Below, one piece after another: positions 24,186 to 32,705 of a stretch of 64,000 nt of DNA; the stretch's first letter is position 1; each line of letters begins with the position of its first letter. The stretch is from Paracoccaceae bacterium. GTDB lineage: Bacteria; Pseudomonadota; Alphaproteobacteria; Rhodobacterales; Rhodobacteraceae. The stretch is taken from contig JACVZW010000007.1 of assembly GCA_014654775.1 (NCBI GenBank), positions 322,580 to 386,579 on the forward strand. The letters are read 5' to 3'. The notes beneath the pieces are model-generated. The model was given only the letters and a program-made list of their open reading frames with translations, had not been told where the DNA came from and made no database searches. Both the position numbers and the translations under genes were made by a program.

Positions 24186-25772
24186 TCAGGCGGTCAGCCA
24201 GCACTTGGCAAGCGCTGTTCCGTCCATCAGCGTGCCAAGCGGGTTCGCTTCCCAGCCACCGACTTCCTGCCGACGGCCTTCGACCCAGTCGTTGAACATC
24301 GGGCAGATCAGGCCGCCTTCGTCGCGCAGGATGTTGGCCATTTCGGAATACATGGCCTTGCGCTTTGCCTGATCAAGCTCGCCCTTTGCGGCGACGAGAA
24401 GCTCGTCGAAGCGGGCGTTCTTGAACTTGGTGTCGTTCCAGTCGGCGGTGGAGAGGTAGGCGGTCGAATACATCTGGTCCTGCACCGGACGGCCACCCCA
24501 GTACGAGGCGCAGAACGGTTCGACGTTCCAGACGTTGGACCAGTAGCCATCATCGGGCTCCACCTTCACCTCCAGCGGGATGCCCGCCGCAGCGGCGGAC
24601 TGCTGGAAGAGCTGTGCCGCCTCGACCGCGCCGGGGAAGGCGCCGGGTGCGGTGCGCAGCACGATGGGCGATCCGTCATGGCCGGAGGCCTTGTAGAGTT
24701 CAGCCGCCGCCGCCGCATCGTATTCGCGCTGCGGGATCGAGTCGTCGAACAGCGGGTAGGCCGCGTTGATCGGGAAGTCGTTCCCGCGCGAGCCGTAGCC
24801 GCCGAGGATCTTGTCCACCATCTCCTGACGGTTGATCGCCATTTTCAGCGCGTTGCGCAGGTCCTTGTTGTCGAAGGGGGCCTTGTCGCAATGCATGATG
24901 AAGACGTAATGCCCCGGCCCCGCCGCACGTTCGATCACCACGTCGGTATTGCCCTTGAGCAGTTCGACGATCTTCGGGTCGATCCGGTTCATGAGGTGGA
25001 TCTGACCCGACTGGATCGCCGCCGTCCGGGCGGTGTTGTCGTTGATGGTCAGGATCTCGACGCTGTCCGCATGGCCGCGCGAGCTGTCCCAGTAATTCGG
25101 ATTCCGCTCGAACACGGTGCGCACACCGGGCTCGTTCGAGACGACCTTGTAGGCGTTTGTCCCGATGCCGGCGGCCGGGTTGTCCACACCGCCGCCCGGC
25201 TGGATCACAAGGTGGTAATCGGCCAGCAGGAAGGGCAAGTCCGCATTGGCGGCGGCAAGCTTCAGGGTGACCATGTCGCCCTCTGCCGTCATTTCAGCGA
25301 TGCCCTGCACAATGCCGAGGGCGCCGGATTGCGACTTCTCGTCCGTGTGCCGTTTCAGCGATGCCACCACATCCTCGGATGTGACCGTCCGGCCATCGTG
25401 GAATTCCACACCCTGGCGGATCTTGAACTTCCACTCCGTCGCATCGGCGTTCGACGAGATCTCTTCGGCAATGCGCGGATCGATGACGCCACCGGGGCCG
25501 ACATCGCACAGCATTTCGCCCCAGGTCTTGTTGATCATGAACGGCACGTCCGATGCCGCAAGCGCCGGGTCGAGGCTGTTGGTCGACTCGCCCCCTTGGA
25601 CGCCCGCCCGCAGGACGCCGCCCTTCACAGGCTGCGCCGATGCGACCGAGGCGAGCATCGTGTTCGCCATCGCCGCCGAAATCCCCAGTGCCGAGGCGCG
25701 GCCAACGAATTCGCGGCGGCTCATGAGGCCGCGCGCGGCGCGCTTCAGCAGATAGTCGAATTCAGAGTTCAT
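24186..25772 (-). CDS. ABC transporter substrate-binding protein, family 5
   Basis: A 528-residue periplasmic solute-binding protein of the SBP_bac_5 family (peptides, opines, glycosides, other amphipathic solutes). The export signal is of Tat type (MSRREFVGRASALGISAAM, cleavage after SVASA). Mature features include SLDPALAASDVPFM and VEFHDGRTVTSEDVVASLKR. First gene of a transporter operon ending with a phosphodiesterase. The ligand is unknown; nearby CocE-type and HSL-type hydrolases suggest an ester or amide, but this is inference. Confidence 0.92.
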   Translation of the reverse strand: MNSEFDYLLKRAARGLMSRREFVGRASALGISAAMANTMLASVASAQPVKGGVLRAGVQGGESTNSLDPALAASDVPFMINKTWGEMLCDVGPGGVIDPRIAEEISSNADATEWKFKIRQGVEFHDGRTVTSEDVVASLKRHTDEKSQSGALGIVQGIAEMTAEGDMVTLKLAAANADLPFLLADYHLVIQPGGGVDNPAAGIGTNAYKVVSNEPGVRTVFERNPNYWDSSRGHADSVEILTINDNTARTAAIQSGQIHLMNRIDPKIVELLKGNTDVVIERAAGPGHYVFIMHCDKAPFDNKDLRNALKMAINRQEMVDKILGGYGSRGNDFPINAAYPLFDDSIPQREYDAAAAAELYKASGHDGSPIVLRTAPGAFPGAVEAAQLFQQSAAAAGIPLEVKVEPDDGYWSNVWNVEPFCASYWGGRPVQDQMYSTAYLSTADWNDTKFKNARFDELLVAAKGELDQAKRKAMYSEMANILRDEGGLICPMFNDWVEGRRQEVGGWEANPLGTLMDGTALAKCWLTA

Positions 25773-25828
25773 CCCAGTGGTCTCCCTGTTGGCGGCCCCG
25801 ATGTTTTTCCCGTGGGCCTTTTTGTTGA

Positions 25829-25843
25829 TTACTCAATCAGTAA
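25829..25843. promoter_or_regulatory. Candidate operator upstream of transporter operon
   Basis: TTACT-CAATC-AGTAA, an inverted repeat 57-71 bases before the start of the substrate-binding protein, overlapping a second dyad TGATT-ACTC-AATCA. The form suits a TetR-family repressor, but no regulator gene is adjacent. Confidence 0.35.
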
Positions 25844-25896
25844 CCCGCGAATCCTCGCTGGGGCAAAGGTTTTTTCCAATGCCTAGGTCACGATTT

Positions 25897-27918
25897 TCAT
25901 ACAAACCGTCGCGGGACGCTGTCGTCCCACGCCCGTTCGAACACGAGCGTCTGCCCTTCCCATGCGCGCAAGACCGCACGATGGATCAGATGGGTGGCTG
26001 TTGCCGTCATCTCGGCCTCGGCCCGGGTGCGGATGGACCATGCCCCGCGCGACAGCCGCTGTTCCCAGACATGCACCGCCTTGGCAGAGAGCGGATCGTC
26101 GGGCCTGATCTCCCACCGTTCGCTCATCGTCTCGCCGCTGCACAGCCCGTGGGTCAGATTTTCGGAATCGCCCAGATCATCCTCTACCACCAGCGCATAT
26201 GTGCCAGTGATCAGGTCCCTTTCGACGAAACGGCGCGTGCGGCCCGCACGGATCACCCGATGCTTCCACGGTTCCGCATGTTCGGCTGGCGGAGGCGTCC
26301 ATTCGTTGGCGCTGCCGGCATGAACAGGAAGGGTCAGGCTTCCCCCCGTTACCGTCAAACGCCCCGCTTCGGGGGATGGCCAGACGAAGGGCCAATAGCT
26401 GTTCGACAAGGCCAGCCGCAGCCGATGTCCCGGCGCCAGCCGATAGGCCATCTGATCCAGTGAGAAGGCCACCTCCTCGGCCTGCCCCGGCACCATCGGC
26501 GACGGATGCTCGCGGTTGTCCCGATGGCACAGGTTCAGCATCCCATGCGCGATGCGGACAGAGGACCCGTCGGGCGCCACATCGCAAAGCCGCGCGACGA
26601 CAAAGCCCAAGGGCCGGTCAGATGCCAACCGCAGGCGCAGTTCCGCCGCGCCCAGCAGATCAAGCCCGCCATCCAGCACCTCACCGTCGAAACAGACCGA
26701 CAGCGCGTCATCCTCGCGCTGATCCCCCGGCATCTCGGCGTTCAGGCCCATGGGGAAGAACTCCCCCGCCTGCAGACCCAGATGCTGTGGCGTGGCGATG
26801 GTCAGCGCGAACTCGGCCCCGCCGTCAGGACCCAGAGACCCATGCGACGACCCCGTGCCACGCCCCGGCCCAAGGGTCAGGACCCGCGGCGCGACCCGCG
26901 GCGAGGGCCAGTCCGCCTCGGCCACCCAATGCCCCGGGCGCGCCGTCGCCGAGGCATCGGGCGGGGCGGAATGCATCATCCATGCACTGTAGGCCGGGTC
27001 ATCCTCGGCCCCGTTGGCGATCCCCTTCAGCCAGCGATCCCACCAGCGCACTGCCAGTTGCAGAAAGCCCACCTGCGGCCCGGGCACGGCGGTATGCGGA
27101 TACTGATGCACCCAAGGCCCGACGATCCCCTTGCAGGGCGCGGGCACGTTCTCCACCAGATGCGCCACGGTGTTCATGTAATTGTCGGCCCAGCCGCCCC
27201 AGATCAGGACGGGCGTCTGCATCCGCGCATAGTCCTCGCCCACCGAGCCGTGCTTCCAATAGGCCCCCCGCTCTTGAAAGTCCGCCCAGCGCGGGGCAAG
27301 CCAAGGCTCGCTTTCCAGCCGCGCCATCCACATCTCGCGCCAGTCCGGGCGCAGCGCCGGGTCCGGCGGGCGCGACGAGAAGGACAGCATCACCGCCCCC
27401 CAGCCAAAATTCTCTCCCAGAAGACAGCCGCCCTTGTAATGGATGTCATCGGCAAAGCGGTCGGTCGTGGCACAGACGGAAATCACTGCCTTGAGGGCGG
27501 GTGGCTGGTTGAAGGCGGCCTGCAGGCAGTTGAATCCACCCCATGACTTGCCCATCATGCCGACTGCGCCGCTGCACCACGGTTGGCGCGACAGCCAGTC
27601 GATGACCGCCACGGCGTCATCCATCTCGGCCTGCGTGTATTCATCGGACATCAGCCCGTCGCTGTCGCCATTCCCCCGCATATCCACCCGCACGCAGGCA
27701 TAGCCGTGGCCTGCGACGTAGGGATGCATCATTTCGTCCCGCGGCAGGGTTCCGTCCCGTTTGCGGTAGGGGATGTATTCCAGAACCGCCGGAACGGGCC
27801 GCGTCCCGGCGTCATCCGGCATCCAGACCCGTGCCGACAGGCGGCAGCCATCCGGCAGCGTGATACCCATATCCTCCTGTTCGACGATGCGGCAGGGAAA
27901 TTCGGTGCGGATGGTCAT
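25897..27918 (-). CDS. CocE/NonD family hydrolase (X-Pro dipeptidyl-peptidase-like)
   Basis: A 673-residue alpha/beta hydrolase (S15 family; relatives include cocaine esterase and acylases). The nucleophile is in GMMGKSWGGFNCLQ, the acid in TPVLIWGGWADNYMN and the His in IVGPWVHQYPH. The C-terminal jelly roll (X-Pro DAP C domain) carries the terminal LALSNSYWPFVWPSPEAG. ATG 27918 follows GGGGAGGAG; the upstream open frame lacks an initiation signal. It lies upstream of the ABC operon on the same strand, 124 bases away, so cotranscription is possible. No signal peptide. Confidence 0.9.
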   Translation of the reverse strand: MTIRTEFPCRIVEQEDMGITLPDGCRLSARVWMPDDAGTRPVPAVLEYIPYRKRDGTLPRDEMMHPYVAGHGYACVRVDMRGNGDSDGLMSDEYTQAEMDDAVAVIDWLSRQPWCSGAVGMMGKSWGGFNCLQAAFNQPPALKAVISVCATTDRFADDIHYKGGCLLGENFGWGAVMLSFSSRPPDPALRPDWREMWMARLESEPWLAPRWADFQERGAYWKHGSVGEDYARMQTPVLIWGGWADNYMNTVAHLVENVPAPCKGIVGPWVHQYPHTAVPGPQVGFLQLAVRWWDRWLKGIANGAEDDPAYSAWMMHSAPPDASATARPGHWVAEADWPSPRVAPRVLTLGPGRGTGSSHGSLGPDGGAEFALTIATPQHLGLQAGEFFPMGLNAEMPGDQREDDALSVCFDGEVLDGGLDLLGAAELRLRLASDRPLGFVVARLCDVAPDGSSVRIAHGMLNLCHRDNREHPSPMVPGQAEEVAFSLDQMAYRLAPGHRLRLALSNSYWPFVWPSPEAGRLTVTGGSLTLPVHAGSANEWTPPPAEHAEPWKHRVIRAGRTRRFVERDLITGTYALVVEDDLGDSENLTHGLCSGETMSERWEIRPDDPLSAKAVHVWEQRLSRGAWSIRTRAEAEMTATATHLIHRAVLRAWEGQTLVFERAWDDSVPRRFV

Positions 27919-28097
27919 GGGCTCCTCCCCGGTCCTGCGTCCATCTGACGATACGGCACGGCGGGTTGGCGGCCAGATCGCGGCAGATGGCGCACCGAAC
28001 GCGACACGATCGCGCGAAACCGCGCGCCAGCCGCGGGGAGGCATGCTATGGTCCGTCGCGTCGTATTCCGATCGCCCAGCAAGACAAAGGTCACGCC

Positions 28098-28398
28098 ATG
28101 CCCGACCGGATAGAGGTGCGGAACATCACCTCGCCCAACCATGTCACCAAGGTCGACCGCGCGAAGTACGACGCGATGCGCGCCGCTCTTCTAGCCATCC
28201 TGCCCGCGACGGCCCCCCGGCCCGACCGTGGCCGAGGCGCAGGCCGCCCTCTTGCCGCATCTCGACCAGCAGCCGTTCCCCGGCGGGGCCAAAGCGGGTT
28301 GGTGGATGAAATGCGTCCAGCTTGATCTGGAGGCACGCGGCATCATCACCCGCGCGCCGAAATCGCGGGTTCGCCTGCACCGCGTGGATGTCGGCTGA
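28098..28398 (+). pseudogene. DUF6958-like small protein gene with a frameshift
   Basis: The first frame reads MPDRIEVRNITSPNHVTKVD and runs to AILPATAP, after which homology-like sequence continues only in the next frame (GPTVAEAQAALLPHLDQQPF, GGAKAGWWMKCVQLDLEA, ending HRVDVG and TGA at 28396). The switch is at a run of six C residues near 28214-28220; removing one C restores one frame of about 99 codons. This is either a true +1 frameshift mutation or a homopolymer sequencing error. The family name is from memory of similar proteins; function is unknown. Confidence 0.7.
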
Positions 28399-28452
28399 CG
28401 GCCACGACAGGACGCATCAGCCCTAGTCCGGCGCCCTGCACTCTCCTAGGGT

Positions 28453-28473
28453 CCGGCTGGAACAACCAGCCGG
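28453..28473 (+). promoter_or_regulatory. Hairpin at the betC ribosome-binding site
   Basis: CCGGCTGG, loop AACAA, CCAGCCGG, ending 8 bases before the GTG start. The 3' arm runs into the GGAG ribosome-binding site (28472-28475), so the stem could limit translation of the sulfatase. Confidence 0.4.
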
Positions 28474-28481
28474 AGACAGCC

Positions 28482-29990
28482 GTGACCCGCCGCCCCAATA
28501 TCCTGATCCTTATGGTGGATCAGTTGACCGGAACGCTCTTCCCCGATGGTCCAGCCGCCTTCCTGCACGCCCCGAACTTGCGCCGTCTCGCCGAAAGATC
28601 CGTCCGTTTCGCCAACAGCTACACGGCCTCGCCGCTCTGCGCCCCGGCCCGCGCGGCCTTCATGTCGGGCGCCCTGCCCAAACGCACCCGCGTCTATGAC
28701 AATGCCGCCGAATTCGCCTCTGACATCCCCACCTATGCCCATCACCTGCGCCGCGCGGGCTATCAGACGGCGCTGTCGGGCAAGATGCATTTCGTGGGCC
28801 CGGATCAGTTGCACGGGTTCGAGGAACGGCTCACCACCGACATATATCCGGCCGATTTCGGCTGGACCCCGGACTACCGCAAGCCGGGCGAACGGATCGA
28901 CTGGTGGTATCACAACCTTGGCTCCGTCACTGGGGCGGGGGTGGCAGAGATCACCAACCAACTTGAATACGACGATGACGTGGCCTTTCAGGCGGTTCAG
29001 AAACTCTATGACCTGTCGCGCGGACATGATGCCCGACCCTGGTGCCTGACGGTGAGCTTCACTCATCCGCATGATCCCTTCGTCGCACGTCGGAAGTACT
29101 GGGATCTTTATGAAGGGGCTGCCGAACTCACCCCGCCCGCCACCATCCCCTACGAGGATCAGGACCCCCATTCCCGTCGCCTGATGGATGCCTGCGACTG
29201 GCGCGCCTTCGACATCACCGACGACCACATCCGGCGCGCGCGGCAGGGTTATTTCGCCAACATCTCCTACGTCGACGCGAAGATCGGCGAAATTCTCGAC
29301 ACGCTCGAGGCGACGCGGCAAGAGGCGATCATCCTCTTCCTGTCGGACCATGGCGAGATGCTGGGGGAGAGGGGTCTTTGGTTCAAGATGAACTTCTTCG
29401 AAGGGTCCGCCCGTGTGCCCCTGATGATCGCTGCACCGGACCTGACACCCCAGCGGATCGACACACCCGTCTCGACCATCGATGTCACCCCCACGCTCGG
29501 CGCGCTGGCAGGCATCGACATGGCCGAAATCCAGCCGTGGACGGATGGAGAGAACCTCGTTCCCCTGGCCCGGGGCGTCCCGCGCGAAAGCCCCGTTGCG
29601 ATGGAATATGCCGCCGAAGGCAGCATCTCCCCGATGGTCTGCCTGCGCCAAGGGGCGTGGAAATACATCCGCTGCAATGCCGATCCAGATATGCTCTTCC
29701 ACATCGGCAGCGATCCGCAGGAGAGAAGGAACCTTGCCGCCGACCCGGCCCATGCCGAATCGCTGGCCGCCTTCCACGCCGAGGCCGATGCGCGATGGGA
29801 CCTTGCCGCCTATGATGCGGCCGTGCGGGAAAGTCAGGCCCGCCGCTGGGTGGTCTATGAGGCGCTGCGCAACGGGGCCTACTTCCCTTGGGATCACCAA
29901 CCGCTCCGCGCCGCGTCGGAACGCTACATGCGCAACCACATGGACCTGAACGTTCTAGAGGACAGCAAGCGCTTCCCGCGCGGCGAATGA
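28482..29990 (+). CDS. betC: Choline-sulfatase
   Basis: A 502-residue sulfatase that releases choline from choline-O-sulfate. The C-x-P-x-R formylglycine motif is C53-A-P-A-R57 in [14 protein letters not shown]; the metal-binding N-terminus is [12 protein letters not shown]. The C-terminal 50 residues ([34 protein letters not shown]) match the choline-sulfatase-specific tail. The start is GTG 28482. Choline produced here can feed the GMC oxidoreductase encoded convergently. No betI or betT is next to it, unlike the classical bet operon. Confidence 0.9.
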   Translation: MTRRPNILILMVDQLTGTLFPDGPAAFLHAPNLRRLAERSVRFANSYTASPLCAPARAAFMSGALPKRTRVYDNAAEFASDIPTYAHHLRRAGYQTALSGKMHFVGPDQLHGFEERLTTDIYPADFGWTPDYRKPGERIDWWYHNLGSVTGAGVAEITNQLEYDDDVAFQAVQKLYDLSRGHDARPWCLTVSFTHPHDPFVARRKYWDLYEGAAELTPPATIPYEDQDPHSRRLMDACDWRAFDITDDHIRRARQGYFANISYVDAKIGEILDTLEATRQEAIILFLSDHGEMLGERGLWFKMNFFEGSARVPLMIAAPDLTPQRIDTPVSTIDVTPTLGALAGIDMAEIQPWTDGENLVPLARGVPRESPVAMEYAAEGSISPMVCLRQGAWKYIRCNADPDMLFHIGSDPQERRNLAADPAHAESLAAFHAEADARWDLAAYDAAVRESQARRWVVYEALRNGAYFPWDHQPLRAASERYMRNHMDLNVLEDSKRFPRGE

Positions 29991-30034
29991 CCGGGCGTCA
30001 GCATGGGGGGATGGTGGGACGTCAGGGCATAGGG

Positions 30035-30085
30035 GCCAAGATGAAGACCAAACAGCCCCTTCATCTTGGCAAAAATACTCAAGAG
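30035..30085. repeat. Dispersed intergenic element, copy C, with inverted repeat
   Basis: CTTCATCTTGGCAAAAATAC starts at 30059 and matches copies A and B. Its first 12 bases pair perfectly with GCCAAGATGAAG at 30035-30046 (loop 12 bases), making a stem-loop here. It lies between the convergent betC and GMC genes. Confidence 0.6.
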
Positions 30086-30149
30086 AAAACGCCTCAGCCC
30101 ATAGGACGCTGAAGGGCGAGGAAACAGGGAACAGCCTTCCGTGGCAACG

Positions 30150-30182
30150 CCGTCGAAGGGGGTTCGACGCCCCCTTCGACGG
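30150..30182. terminator. Bidirectional terminator-like stem-loop
   Basis: CCGTCGAAGGGGG, 7-base loop, CCCCCTTCGACGG: a perfect 13-bp stem between the convergent betC and GMC genes, 16 bases from the GMC stop. No T tract. Confidence 0.6.
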
Positions 30183-30197
30183 CACCTCCGCCCGGGA

Positions 30198-31817
30198 TCA
30201 CCGCGCGTCGGCCAGAACCAGTTCCGCGCCTTTCCAACCCATCATCATCGAGGGCGCGTTGGTGTTGCCTGCAATCAGATTGGGGAAACTCGACGCATCG
30301 ATCACCCGCAGGCCGGCCACCCCATGCACGCGAAGACGCGAATCCACCACGCTGGTCGCCGCATCCGGCCCCATCCGGCATGTACAGGACGGGTGATAGA
30401 CAGTGCCCGACCGCGCGCGGAAATCGGCGATCAACGCTTCGTCCGTCTGCACCTCGGGTCCCGGGCGCAATTCCTCGGCGATCAGCCGCGTCAGGGCCGG
30501 CTGCGCCGCCAGATGGCGCAGGTATTTCACCGCCAGCAGCATCTCCTGCACGTCATGGTTCGTGGAAAAGGCATTCGCCGTAATGACCGGATGCGAGAAT
30601 GGGTCAGCAGAGGCGATGCGGATATGCCCCCGGCTGGTCGGGCGGCAATTCGACAGACCGATCGACATGCCGGGGAAGGGATCGGGGGTCAGGATCGGCC
30701 GCTCCCCTTCACGCGGGATGAGGGTTGAGAAGGCCTGCATGTAAAGCTGCATGTTCGGCCGGGCGAGATCGGGCGAGGTGCGGAAGAACCCGCCCGCATG
30801 GTTGATCGATTTCGCCAGCGGCCCCGCGCCCGCCAGCACGTATTTCATCCCGGCAATCAGCTTGCCCCACCACGGGCGTAGCTCGTCATTGTAGGTCGGC
30901 ACCTTCATCCGCCATGTGTAGTTGATGCCCTGATGATCGCTCAGGTGATCGCCCACATTGGGATTGTCGCGCATGACTTGGATGCCCAGCGATTGCAGCA
31001 AAGCCCCCGGCCCGATCCCTGACAGCTGCAGCAGTTGGGGTGAGTTGATCGCGCCCCCCGACAGGATCACCTCAGCCTTGGCGCGCAGGGTTCGGGTCTG
31101 GCCGCCTTGGACGTATTCCACCCCGACGGCGCGACCCTCTTCGATCAGGACGCGGGTGACCATGGCCCCCGTGATCACCCTGCAATTCGGCCGTTTCATC
31201 GCCGGGCGCAGGAAGGCCCGCGCCGCCGAATTGCGCCGCGCCTTGTGGATGGTCATCTGATAGATGCCCGCCCCTTCCTGTACGGCGCCGTTGAAATCGG
31301 GGTTGTGCGGCAGGCCCGCACTTTCGCAGGCCGCCACGTAGTCCTTCACCAACGGATGCAGCCCCTTGCGGTTGGCCGAAACGAAAAGCGGCCCGCCTGC
31401 TCCACGGAAGTCATCCCCCCCGGCCTCGGTATCCTCCATCGCCTTATAGGCCTGCAGCACATCGTCCCAGCCCCAGCCGGGATTGCCCGCCGCTTCCCAT
31501 TCCTCGTAATCGGCGCGATGGCCGCGGATATAGACCATGGCGTTGATCGACGAGGAGCCGCCCAGCACCTTGCCGCGCGGCCAGTGATCGCGCGCGCCCG
31601 CCAGCCCGGGATCGGGTTCCGTCTTGTAAAGCCAGTTCACCGCCGGATCGTAGAAGAGTTTGCCATAGCCCAAAGGCAGCATGACGAAGAAGCGCCGGTC
31701 GCTGCCGCCCGCCTCCAGCACCGTCACGCGGTGCTTGCCGCTGGCGGTCAGCCGGTCGGCCAGCACGCAGCCCGCCGATCCTGCGCCCACGATGATGTAA
31801 TCCGTCTCGTCGACCAT
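30198..31817 (-). CDS. GMC family FAD-dependent oxidoreductase (choline dehydrogenase-like)
   Basis: A 539-residue flavoprotein of the GMC family. The FAD-binding start is [20 protein letters not shown] signature one is [20 protein letters not shown]; the catalytic His-Asn pair is expected in [10 protein letters not shown] and [15 protein letters not shown]. The overall look is of choline/alcohol dehydrogenases. It is the distal gene of the carnitine cluster (85 bases after the CaiD-like gene) and faces betC, so oxidation of choline or of another quaternary amine alcohol is plausible. A broad-specificity alcohol dehydrogenase is the alternative. Confidence 0.87.
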   Translation of the reverse strand: MVDETDYIIVGAGSAGCVLADRLTASGKHRVTVLEAGGSDRRFFVMLPLGYGKLFYDPAVNWLYKTEPDPGLAGARDHWPRGKVLGGSSSINAMVYIRGHRADYEEWEAAGNPGWGWDDVLQAYKAMEDTEAGGDDFRGAGGPLFVSANRKGLHPLVKDYVAACESAGLPHNPDFNGAVQEGAGIYQMTIHKARRNSAARAFLRPAMKRPNCRVITGAMVTRVLIEEGRAVGVEYVQGGQTRTLRAKAEVILSGGAINSPQLLQLSGIGPGALLQSLGIQVMRDNPNVGDHLSDHQGINYTWRMKVPTYNDELRPWWGKLIAGMKYVLAGAGPLAKSINHAGGFFRTSPDLARPNMQLYMQAFSTLIPREGERPILTPDPFPGMSIGLSNCRPTSRGHIRIASADPFSHPVITANAFSTNHDVQEMLLAVKYLRHLAAQPALTRLIAEELRPGPEVQTDEALIADFRARSGTVYHPSCTCRMGPDAATSVVDSRLRVHGVAGLRVIDASSFPNLIAGNTNAPSMMMGWKGAELVLADAR

Positions 31818-31901
31818 GGCCCACCTCTTGCTTGCGGCGGAGCCTAGCGACGGGCGGGGCTGCGTCGTGACATTACGCGACAGTTTCGCGTCGTTTCCGT
31901 A

Positions 31902-32705
31902 TCACCGCCCCTTCCAAACGGGGTCGCGCTTCTCGGCGAAGGCGCGCGCGCCTTCCAACTGGTCTTCACTGGAATAGAGCCTGTCCACCGTAGCCAGTTG
32001 CCGCTTGGTGATCCGGTTGAGCGCATCCTGAAAGCGCAGAGCTTCGGCCTCGCGCACCACTTCCTTGATCGCGGCGTAAACAAGGGGCGGACCACTTTCC
32101 AGAAGCCGCGCAAGGTCCCATGCCTTGGGCAGCAAATCCTCGGACGTGGTGATCTCTTTCAGGATGCCCCAGCGCAGCGCCTCTTCGGCGTCGAACCAGC
32201 GCCCGGTCAGCAGCAGGTCCATCGCCACGTGATAGGGGATGCGCTTGGGCAGCTTGATCGAGGCGGCATCCGCCACGGTGCCCGACCGGATTTCCGGCAG
32301 GGCGAAGGTCGCGTTGGAGGAGGCAAGGATCAGGTCGCAGGACAGCGCCAGTTCCAGTCCGCCGCCGCAGCAGATGCCGTTCACGGCGGCGATGACGGGC
32401 TTGTTCAGGTTCGGCAATTCCTGCAACCCGCCAAAGCCGCCCACGCCGTAATCGCCATCGACGGCATCACCCGCAGCAGCGGCCTTCAGATCCCAGCCCG
32501 GGCAGAAGAACTTCTCCCCTTCCGCCCGCAGGATCGCCACGCGCAGACTGTCATCGTCGCGGAAGTCGCGGAAGACGTGTCCCATGATCCGGCTGGTGGC
32601 CAGATCGATGGCATTGGCCTTGGGCCTGTCCAGCGTCACCTCCAGCACCGCGCCCTCGCGCCGGGTCCGGATCGGGCCTTCGGTCCGCATCTGCATGCCG
32701 CTCAT
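31902..32705 (-). CDS. Crotonobetainyl-CoA hydratase-like enoyl-CoA hydratase (CaiD type)
   Basis: A 267-residue crotonase. The FFCPGWDLKAAAAGDAV block is typical of carnitinyl-CoA dehydratases; the oxyanion and catalytic regions are GICCGGGLELALS and LPEIRSGTVADAASIKLPKR. It would interconvert crotonobetainyl-CoA and carnitinyl-CoA. ATG 32705 overlaps the TGA of the acyl-CoA ligase gene (ATGA), giving translational coupling. It could also serve another enoyl-CoA, but context strongly favours carnitine. Confidence 0.85.
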   Translation of the reverse strand: MSGMQMRTEGPIRTRREGAVLEVTLDRPKANAIDLATSRIMGHVFRDFRDDDSLRVAILRAEGEKFFCPGWDLKAAAAGDAVDGDYGVGGFGGLQELPNLNKPVIAAVNGICCGGGLELALSCDLILASSNATFALPEIRSGTVADAASIKLPKRIPYHVAMDLLLTGRWFDAEEALRWGILKEITTSEDLLPKAWDLARLLESGPPLVYAAIKEVVREAEALRFQDALNRITKRQLATVDRLYSSEDQLEGARAFAEKRDPVWKGR

